Assembly: GCF_021462225.1 (NCBI RefSeq)
Contig: NC_061794.1
Coordinates: forward strand, 45,136,914 to 45,200,913
Source of the DNA: Girardinichthys multiradiatus
Taxonomy: Eukaryota > Chordata > Actinopteri > Cyprinodontiformes > Goodeidae
Direction of reading: 5' to 3'
Length of the DNA: 64,000 nucleotides
The notes below the pieces were generated by a model. It was given only the letters and a program-made list of their open reading frames with translations. It was not told the DNA's origin and ran no database searches. The translations under genes were made by a program, and so were the position numbers. Below, piece after piece: positions 56,034-64,000 of this stretch (position 1 is the stretch's first letter; each line of letters opens with the position of its first letter).

Positions 56034-58265
56034 AAAGCACACACCAAAGCACCGAGCCCCGGACACCGAGAACCACACGTACACCAGTGGGCAGAGACTC
56101 CAACCACCGGCAGGTAGTGTGGCGGGGAGGAAAAAGGCCCCCCATAATATGGGGGGACCTAAGCTGATCCAGGAGAGGGAGCAGTCCAAGACCCAACCTG
56201 TCACAAAAAAAAAACAGGCACACACAGTCACAATCCCCCACTTCCACCCTCATACATACACATAAAATCACTCGCACCCAACATAAAGACAAACAACAGT
56301 GGATGTCATACTCTCACTCACACTCCCCCAGTATACTGTATAACCCCAGGTCCAGATGCCGGTACCCCCTAGGGGCAACCAGCCCCCAGTCCAAGGAGGA
56401 GGTCCCCTTCCCTCCTGGGGCAGAGACAGGCAGACAGCGCCGGCACCGCCCAGACCCGCGTGACTCCAGCCCAGCCCCCGCCCCCCCCGCCCCGAACCCA
56501 GTCCCCAACAACCCTCGTCCACCTCCAGAGAGGGGGCTATGTACAAAAGAGGGGTCCACACGGCTCAAACCAGCCCGCCAACTGGAGCCACCCCAGGACG
56601 GAGCAGTGCCGACCCCCCAATGAGCTCCGATCCCAACCCCACGAGTCTCCCACCCCTAGTGAACCCCAACATGAACCTCCCCACAGGGCCACCCCCAAAA
56701 AGGACACCGATATCGAACACATGCCCCCAAACCCAAACGCCACGAATCCCCTCCCCCACAGGGGCACACCCCACAGGTGAACTCCATAGCCGATGAAGCC
56801 ACCCCGCCAACTTCACCCCCAAACCCCAGGGGCGCCCCAGCCCGCCGGCCACCCGCACCCCTGCATGGCGCACCACGGCCTACCAAGCAGTCCAGCCGAC
56901 CAGCCCCTCCACCAAAGCAGGCCGGCTAAGACCCCCCTACCGGAGCCCGGCACCGCCCCAGCCAGCAGACCAGGGCCCAAAGCCAGGGGCTGAGATCTAA
57001 GGGAACCCAAGCGATTCCGAGAGAACCGAAACGCCAGCTCCAGCACAAGACAATTCCCAAGACCCAACACCCAACCCCAGCCCAGATCCGACTAGAGGGC
57101 CCACTCCCTCTCCTGGCCTCTGACCACAGATGGTAAATGGTGAACAAGGGTGCGAAAAGACCCCAAGCCTGCCCTCGACAGCTCAAATGTTGTTGTAATG
57201 TGCATTTGAAAAGAAAAAACGGTGGGGAAGAGGGTCTCTCACTCCCCCCCCCACTCTGAACCCTCAGTGTCTACATACAATTAAACTTAGAGGTGAGCAC
57301 AGGCACCAGAGGTTAGGCTACTAGGATATTCTCCCTCTTGATCCCATTAAGTGCGCCAACCCCCTACATGTGAATGTCATGAAAATGTTATAAGTGAGAG
57401 TGTCTAAGTTGTACAAAAAAATTGGGGCACAGGCTGCCATGGGACCGCAGAGATGGAAAACCCTTGCGGCATTCCAATGGCGCACCCGCACCCCAAGGCC
57501 CTCCATGAGTGGTAATGTGATGGAGCTGGCGGAGGGAGGTGTACGGGGATGGGGAGGGAAGGACTGGGGGGCAAACCGCTCTCCCAGGGAACCAGCTCCC
57601 TGGCTGACCGTAATAGGCACCCCCGTTTGCCAAGTCCCAACAAAGGAGGGAGGCATAGGCATATCTGCCGGGCAAAAGACTAGGGACAGGTAACAGGCCC
57701 CGAGAACCAACTGAAAACCGGGACCAACGTCCCTAATAGGTACATGCTTTTCAGGATAGGTACATGCATCCCCGCCCATAGACAGGCGAACCGAGACCAC
57801 AGGGCCAGCCGGGCAGTCAAGTAAACCCCACGATGCACCACCCCGCCCACTACCATGCCCAAGGGAAAGACGCCGGCCCAGCAAGTCGAAGGGTGCCACA
57901 GAAAGGCCCCAGCACACGCAGCAAAGAGGCCACACCCTCATCCAGAGACTCAGACCCACCTACATCCAGGTCAGCCAAGCAAAAACAATAGAGCCGAGCC
58001 AGACTCCAGATCCCCCTGAGCCAGCGCCACAGCAACACCACACATCCTTCTGTGCATTCGTAGGGGCACGGCGATGGCCACTAACCCCAAGCACACACAA
58101 CCCACCAGGAACCATCCAGCAAACGAGCAAACCCCACCTCAGTACGAGGCCGAGAAGCCCAACGCTGCACCCACGCCCGGAGGTTAGAGCCGCCGCACAC
58201 AGGACCACCGCCTTAACACCACAGCACGCCATACAGTGGAGGACGGAATGCAGCAAAGAGAAAAA
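56034..58265. repeat. C-rich, strand-asymmetric block of unknown class
   Basis: About 2.2 kb in which the plus strand is strongly C-rich and G-poor (e.g. 56,460-56,660 and 56,790-56,960), the most GC-rich DNA of the window. Long ORFs on both strands (e.g. 57,959-57,321 minus, 212 codons; 56,303-56,623 plus) result from the scarcity of stop codons in such composition; none shows a domain. I have an impression of having met similar sequence as a repeat in other fish but cannot name a family. It may be the UTR of a LINE, whose Rex1-like tail may be the stretch at 58,322-58,410. Confidence 0.5.
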
Positions 58266-58321
58266 ACTCACGATTTTGATAACTTTTAATCCCCCATGCC
58301 TTAACTGCATATTGACCAAAT

Positions 58322-58410
58322 ATCAGAATCAGAATCAGAATCAGAATCAGAATCAGAATCAGAATCAGAAAAGCTTTATTGCCAAGTACGTTTTTGGACA
58401 TACAAATATA
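58322..58410 (-). repeat. (AGAATC)n microsatellite joined to a LINE-like 3' end
   Basis: About eight units of agaatc at 58,322-58,369, then 'aaaagctttattgccaagta'. On the minus strand this reads ...acttggcaataaagc then (ttctga)n, the same end as the Rex1 element at 62,388-62,416. It therefore marks the 3' tail of a minus-strand LINE whose body would lie to the right; no Rex1 coding sequence follows there. Confidence 0.7.
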
Positions 58411-58429
58411 AAGCCGATTGCTCAAAATC

Positions 58430-58750
58430 CCGAGGGGGAGTTTGTTAAAGTTCGAAGTGAGTAAAAGTCAAAAATGGCCAAAAATTAGCCTTTGGTCCAA
58501 AATGGCCGATTACCTGTGCAATTTAGGGCATACTCCCAGAATACTTTTTTTTCTTGGTTTGAGGAGCTCTACCAGTGTGCCAAATTTCAGATCTCTACGA
58601 CTTACGGTTCGGCCTATCTCACATTTGGGGTCAGGGCTAAGTGGTTTGGTCACGCCCACTGACGATGACATTAAGGAGCAAGAATTTTTGTCGGGGGACA
58701 ACTTTGGGTGTAATTGTGTGCATTTTGTCCCCAAAATTGCCCCGTAAACA
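58430..58750. repeat. Possible interspersed repeat
   Basis: 'atctctacgacttacggttc' and 'ggtcacgcccactgacgatg' are reminiscent of a repeated fish sequence by memory only. A 109-codon ORF at 58,418-58,747 lacks motifs. Confidence 0.3.
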
Positions 58751-59999
58751 TGGAATGGAATAAGAAAGAAAGAATAAGAAACACTACGATTACAATTGGC
58801 CCTTGCAGGCCTAATTAACCCAGTGTAGGTGGGCCAAATGAAGCTGATTGCTTAACAGAGATAGAGTGAAATCAAAGCACAGCAGGAACTAAATACTACC
58901 TGGACATAATCAAACCTAAGCAACAGAACAAAATCCAGAATGCAACGTGAACAGAATACAACAATCAGAAGAAACCAAAACATAGCACCACCTCTAAAAC
59001 AGTAAGCAGAAGCAGGTTCCAAAACTCAACTGTGAGAAACATGAGGAAAAATCTGCAACCTGCAACCAAACACAGTCAATTGATGATGTTCTTTTAGCCC
59101 CGCCCACAAACAAACAAGCGACTGCAGCATCCTTCTGGAATGTCCGATTTACTGGACATTTTGAATGCTTTTTGCCAGACCGAAACTCTGCATGACCGAA
59201 GATCATATGACATGTTGCTCACAGTACCACTTAGTGACGACGTGTTGAAGTGAAGCAGTGTCCTCGTCGGTGGCGTGTATGAGGTGATGCCAGGCTCCTG
59301 CGGTCGCTCAACAGCCCGAGTTGCGCTGAGGGGTGCGAGGGAGGGGGTCCCTGTACAACCGAACGTTGAGTCTCTATCAAATTCCAGACGCAGAGAAATA
59401 GTTTTGGGGTCTTTCTCACATGAACAAACATGCAGAGTTTTTTTCAAATCTGCAGTAATTTTATTTTAAAATGGTAAAGTAACTGTAGGAACCTTTATTA
59501 CATTACTCATTAAAAACAATTATTGTTTCATTTATCATTTTTTATTTAAAGGAATGAACAGAACAAAATAATACAATTAATGATATTTAAGAGAGGTCAG
59601 TTAATCCAGCATGCATGGAAAACCTGCAACCTCCACACAGAAAGCTGAACTTAAAACCGTAATGTGAGGCAATGATGTTAACCACTGTGTCACACTGTAA
59701 CAGCAGTTCACATCTCATCTTTCGATCTATTGTCGATACCAGCTTTATTGCAGAGAAGTGCCTGTCTCTGGAAGCCTGGTCAGAACTAAAAATACATTTT
59801 TCCAATAAACATGTGATGCTTGGAAAAAAGACTAAATCCAACACAAACAGGCAGGGTTGCATTCATTAAAATAAAACAAGGAAAACACATGACAACATGG
59901 TGAAGTCTGCTCAAGACCATCAAACCTTCAATGGCATCAACCTCAACTTGAGTTTAAAGCCTATGTGATGTCTTCTGGTCAGGTCACCTGCTAAATGTG
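58751..59999. other. No gene recognised
   Basis: No supported gene. Overlapping ORFs at 59,094-59,447 (minus) and 59,275-59,469 (plus) have no motif. Confidence 0.4.
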
Positions 60000-60395
60000 T
60001 TTTGGTTATTGCAATTATACAGTTCTTGCAAGAATAGTGTGAAACTTTAACATGGTTCATAATATAACCTGAACAAAACAGCAAGGCGTAATCAGCTGCA
60101 ATTCTGTTCTAATTCCTCCAGCACATATTGCCTCCATAAACTTTGTCCTTCACTGCTGCTGTATTCCTGTTGTTTTGTAAATTTGTGCTACAGGCTACCA
60201 CTGAGAACTGCTGCTTTTATGGGGTAATTTTGACAATGATAACTGTTTATTATTGTTGTTAGGTTGTCTTTTTCTAATGATGCTTTAAGACAAATGTTCC
60301 AAGGACAATAAAAAGTCTGTTCTTTTTTTGTGCAATAAAAAAGCAAATGTGGAAACTATTAGCTTATTATTACATCATGATGTCAATAAAATAAA
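60000..60395. repeat. Block shared with 29,430-29,838
   Basis: Second copy of the block described at 29,430, same orientation, with small indels. It is followed by LINE-A 3' sequence as in the first copy. Confidence 0.82.
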
Positions 60396-61664
60396 TATCT
60401 TCCAGAGAAAGACATGTTGTCTCATGTGGATGAGCATGTATAGACAGTGGACAGTCACTTCCCTTGTGTCGTTGACTTTGCAGTAATCACTCATCCCGAG
60501 CATGCGTGTAGCAACAGGAAGAAACCTCCAGCAGAACCAGGTTATGTGTCTGTGTGAGCAGCAATTTGCCACGACCAACTGGGGGTTTGACAAAACAGAG
60601 CAGAGACACACAAAAAACAATGCAGAAGTACTGATCCAGGAGTAAAGTAAAAAGTTAATGGCACTAGTACCTCCTTTAGTGGCTTCATCTAGGAGAGAAA
60701 GAGAGCTAAGCAGATGAACTCTGAGCCAGTTTTTAAGTCTAAAGGATAGAAGAGAGCACATATAGTTAGTTGCATTGTCTAGGAGAGATAGGGTTAAACA
60801 CTGAGAGTGTACCATCTACAGGTCCTTCTCAAAATATTAGCATATTGTGATAAAGTTAATTATTTTCCATAATGTAATGATGAAAATTTAACATTCATAT
60901 ATTTTAGATTCATTGCACACTAACTGAAATATTTCAGGTCTTTTATTGTCTTAATACGGATGATTTTGGCATACAGCTCATGAAAACCCAAAATTCCTAT
61001 CTCACAAAATTAGCATATCATTAAAAGGGTCTCTAAACGAGCTATGAACCTAATCATCTGAATCAACGAGTTAACTCTAAACACCTGCAAAAGATTCCTG
61101 AGGCCTTTAAAACTCCCAGCCTGGTTCATCACTCAAAACCCCAATCATGGGTAAGACTGCCGACCTGACTGCTGTCCAGAAGGTCACTATTGACACCCTC
61201 AAGCAAGAGGGTAAGACACAGAACTAAAACTGGGAGCTGGTTCCACAGGAGAAGGGCCTGATAACTAAAGGATCAGCCTCCAATTCTACTTCTAGAGACT
61301 CTAGGAACCACCAGTAAACTTGGTGGAACAATCAGATCTCTGATATATGATGGAGCTAGATCATTCAGGGCTTTATATGTGAGAAGGAGAATTTTAAATT
61401 CTATTCTGGATTTAACAGGGACTCAATGAAGGGAAGCTAAAATAGGAGAAATATGATCTCTCTTTTTAATTTTCATCAGGACTCATCAGGACGCTAAGGG
61501 TTTTTACTTTATTACTGGAGATCAATTTAATGTCGTCCACATTAATTGATTGACTAAGCAGTTTCTCTTTCATAGGCTCTGGTCTAAAGACGACAAATTC
61601 TGTTTTGTCTGAATTTAAAAGCGGAAAATGTAGTAATCCAGGTTTTTTATGTCTTAAAGACATG
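60396..61664 (-). mobile_element. LINE-A copy 7, interrupted by Tc1 fragment F
   Basis: Left part 60,396-60,816 is the 3' UTR ('ctccagcagaaccaggttat', 'gagccagtttttaagtct'). Right part 61,222-61,664 is the RT C-terminus on the minus strand ('ccagtaaacttggtggaaca', 'attgattgactaagcagttt'). Relative to copy 6, about 380 bp between the end of ORF2 and the mid 3' UTR is missing exactly where the Tc1 fragment sits. Frames are broken. Confidence 0.82.
60819..61221 (+). mobile_element. Tc1 fragment F, left end only
   Basis: Begins CAGGTCCTTCTCAAAATATT directly after TA (60,817-60,818). It contains the complete left inverted repeat, the leader, and the transposase start (ATG at 61,147) through codon 25. 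It breaks off at 'gtaagacacag' where LINE-A resumes. The right end is lost, so it is immobile. Confidence 0.92.
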
Positions 61665-61679
61665 CCTGTACGTTGAACT

Positions 61680-62420
61680 GAACCCACTCAAGACTGTGGA
61701 AATGGTGGTGGACTTTCGGAGAACACCACCTCCATACACCCCCTCACCATCCTCAACAACACTGTATCGGCCGTGGACCACTTCAGGTTCTTAGGAACCA
61801 CCATCTCTGAGGACCTGAGATGGTCTTCGCACATAGACACTGTTCGAAAGAAGGCCCAGCAGAGACTGTACTTCCTGAGGCAACTCAAGAAGTTCATCCA
61901 CAAAACAGGACAGGTCCAGACTGCAACAAATAATCAGGACTGCAGAGAGAATAATCAGAGCTGACCTTCCCTCCATCCAGGATTTATACAGCTCTAGGGT
62001 CAAGAAAAGAGCTGCCAAAATCTCTGCAGACCCCACACACCCTGCACATAAACTGTTTAGAGTTTTACCTTCAGGCCACCGCTACAGAGCACTGTTCACT
62101 AAAACCAGCCGCCACAAAGACAGTTTCTTCCTCCAGGCTGTTTCTCTGATGAACATTCAATAGAGTACAGAACAACAGCATACAGATGTTGCAAATGCAC
62201 CTTTTCTATTAGATATGTGTATATTGTACATTGTAAATTGTAAATTTGTATATTCTGTAATGCAGAATATTGCATTGTACATTGTATATTGTACATTGTA
62301 AATTGTAAATTTGTATATTCTGTAATGCAAAAACAGAACAAAAGAGCAAAGTGTACCGGAGTCAAATTCCTTGTTTGTATGCACGAACTTGGCAATAAAG
62401 CTGATTCTGATTCTGTAGTC
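61680..62420 (+). mobile_element. Rex1-like LINE, RT C-terminus and 3' end
   Basis: Plus-strand readings include ELNPLKTVEMVVDF (61,677 on), WTTSGS-type linker text, and a frame with DHFRFLGTTISEDLRWSSHI then QQRLYFLRQLKKF (61,773-61,900). Further on, sequence at about 62,080 matches the 'HRYRALFTKTSRHKDSF' end of Rex1 RT. The 3' end is 'cttggcaataaagctgattc' with a short ctgatt tail at 62,388-62,416. Frameshifts near 61,770 and 61,910. Confidence 0.82.
62219..62333. repeat. 65-bp tandem duplication in the Rex1 3' UTR
   Basis: 'gtatattgtacattgtaaat' and the following 30 bp occur at 62,219 and again at 62,284, an offset of 65 bp. Confidence 0.9.
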
Positions 62421-62693
62421 TAACCTACTGGTTGGGCTCATTTCCATTTATGGATAAATAAAGCTGAGTATCATAATTTCTTTCTTTTTTTGTTCTGCAA
62501 GATGGCGCTGCATATACTTGCTTCGGTGTTAGATGCGCTTTGTCAGCTGCATGTTTATCTATGTGAAGCACCTTTCAACAAAAGCAATTTCCTTGTACTT
62601 GTAAAACACTACTTGGCAATTCAGTTTTTTCTGATTCTGATTATTAGTCTGAAAGATATGCCATGCTGTCTGATTATTTTACCAACTGAAAAA

Positions 62694-63780
62694 ATATATA
62701 TACTGCTCAAAAAATGAATGAACATTTTGTAAACACACCAGATCACAATTGGAAAAATAATCCTGGTTCACATCCATTTTGATATGGAATGTAATGTGTT
62801 ATGAACAAAGGTGCCACATAATTTAATGAAAATTATCAACCCACAGAGGGATTGATCCGAAGTCACTGAGTAACTTAAACTGACAAATTGATCCAGGAGG
62901 CTATAGTCCAATTTTCTGAAATGTCATTGCAGCAACTAAAAATGGTAATCAATATTTATACCCCCCACGTGCTTGTCTGCATGCCTGACAACGTTGGGGG
63001 ATGCTCCTTCTGAGAATATGGACGATGTCCCAGGGTATGTCCTCCCAGATCCTGACCAGTTCATAGCTGACCTCCTGAACAATCTGAGGTGCAACTGAGG
63101 TGGTGTTGGATGGACCTAAACATGATGTCCCAAAGATGTTCTCTTGGATTCAGGTCAGGCAGCATAATGTTCACCACAGCTTCTCCAGACGCTTTCATAT
63201 CTGTCACATGAGCTCAGAGTGAACCTGCTCACATCTGTAAAAAGAACAGGGCCCCAATGACGAACCTGCCAATTCTGGTGTTCCCTGGCACATGCCAGTT
63301 GAGCTCCACGGTGCCAGGCAGTAAGCACTGGGCCTACTAAAGGACCCCCAGGCCACCCTCATGAGGTCTGTTTCTAATGGTTTGGTCACAGACGTTTATG
63401 TCATTGGGTCGCTGGAGGTCACCTTGTAGGGCTCTAATAGTACTCATCCTGGTTCTCCTTGTACAAAGGAGCAGGTGCCAGATCTGCTGATGGGTTAAGG
63501 ACCTCTAATGGTTGTGTCTAGTTCTCCTAGAGTAACTGCCTGTCTCCTGGAATCTCCTCCATGCTCTTGAGACTGTGCTGGGAGAAAAAGCAAACCTTCA
63601 GGCAATGGCACGTATTAATGTGCCATCCTGATGGAGAGGGACTGCCTGTAGAAGCTGTATAGGGTCCAGATATCACCTCATGCTACCTGTAGTGACACTG
63701 AGCACGGTCAAAGGCAAAACTACTGAAAAGCAGTCAAAAACACATGAGAAGGCAACAAATGTTTGTGGCCTCCACCTGTA
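62694..63780 (-). mobile_element. Decayed Tc1-like element
   Basis: Starts with 'atatatactgctcaaaaaat', the terminus of a widespread Tc1/mariner family in fish (by memory). The minus strand carries degraded transposase text: a PDLNP-R-EHLW block near 63,150 (third catalytic region) and, near 63,210-63,260, a segment equivalent to the FTDxSRF first catalytic region. Stops and frameshifts throughout. A matching right terminus was not found before the window end. Confidence 0.6.
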
Positions 63781-64000
63781 AAACATTTCCTGTTTTTGGG
63801 GTCATCTCATGGTTGCCCCTTTTTTGCACCTGCTGTTAATTTCATTATCTCTAAAACAGCTGAGTCTGAACAACAACCTACTCTACTAACACGTTTAATG
63901 GTTCCAGGGAATACTTGATGGCATATTACGATATGGAACATATAGAAACCACTGTTAAGATTTGTTATTATCACACCTCAACAATGTACAGAATACACAG
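63781..64000. other. No gene recognised
   Basis: Possibly the outer part of the Tc1-like element; nothing else seen. Confidence 0.4.

Noticed and set aside
55696..56265. 189-codon fusion of Tc1 transposase to C-rich sequence as a domesticated gene
   Set aside because: The transposase part ends before the catalytic triad is complete, and the added part is simply stop-poor DNA. No promoter or intron signals were seen.
57321..57959. 212-codon minus-strand ORF in the C-rich block as a gene
   Set aside because: Stop codons are rare in this composition on both strands; overlapping ORFs of similar size exist in other frames and none shows a domain.
59587..59862. 91-codon minus-strand ORF with SRDRHFSAIKLV as a hAT C-terminal remnant
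   Set aside because: Resemblance is limited to a few residues; no other hAT motif or end lies nearby.
1..64000. tRNA, rRNA, CRISPR arrays, bacterial operons
   Set aside because: No cloverleaf with A/B boxes, rRNA motif or spaced identical repeats was recognised by eye, and the content is clearly vertebrate transposon DNA.

Overview
The window looks like intergenic DNA from a teleost fish. It is AT-rich, shows no recognisable host gene, and carries the transposon classes typical of fish: Tc1 elements with IR/DR ends, L2-type and Rex1-type LINEs, DIRS-order retrotransposons, a TTF-finger hAT and an endogenous retrovirus (ERV). Family names such as 'LINE-A' and 'LINE-B' are working names for families seen repeatedly inside the window; no database was consulted.

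Layout. 1-1690: minus-strand LINE-A with a decayed esterase-type ORF1 and the endonuclease start of ORF2. 2.9-5.2 kb: LINE-A, Tc1-like and Rex1 scraps. 5.7-7.8 kb: minus-strand DIRS-like element with gag and reverse transcriptase (RT). 9.04-17.15 kb: minus-strand ERV with two 387-389 bp LTRs, a tRNA-Tyr-like primer site and decayed gag, pro, pol and env, with Tc1 copy A inserted in pol. 18.5-18.8 kb: LTR-like fragment. 21.4-24.3 kb: plus-strand DIRS-like copy holding a 435-bp hAT MITE (8-bp TSD) and an unidentified 287-bp insert (10-bp repeat at each side). 26.0-27.5 and 30.6-32.1 kb: Tc1 copies B and C. 32.7-35.7 kb: LINE-A, LINE-B, another LINE tail and an LTR-like fragment. 36.0-37.6 kb: Tc1 copy D, with an uninterrupted 334-aa DD34E transposase, inserted inside an older Tc1-like element. 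40.7-48.6 kb: LINE-A fragments head to head; the larger one carries a 3,035-bp hAT (8-bp TSD) and a 616-bp solo LTR (4-bp TSD). 50.7-52.6 kb: CpG-bearing stretch with a possible first exon on the minus strand and a separate exon-like ORF on the plus strand. 53.3-54.8 kb: LINE-B. 55.7-58.3 kb: Tc1 fragment E followed by about 2.2 kb of C-rich, strand-asymmetric DNA. 60.0-64.0 kb: a block shared with 29.4 kb, LINE-A with Tc1 fragment F, Rex1, and a decayed Tc1-like element.

The elements do not form an operon or a pathway; what links them is nesting, which gives a relative age order. LINE-A, the DIRS-like copies, the ERV and an older Tc1 family are hosts; the hAT, MITE, solo LTR and young Tc1 family are guests. 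The young Tc1 family has six copies here. It is the most recent activity and shows signs of sequence exchange between copies. I found no rRNA, tRNA, CRISPR or convincing host protein-coding gene. A genuinely new system is not evident; the best candidates for something undescribed are the 287-bp insert, the C-rich block and the exon-like pieces near 51-52 kb.
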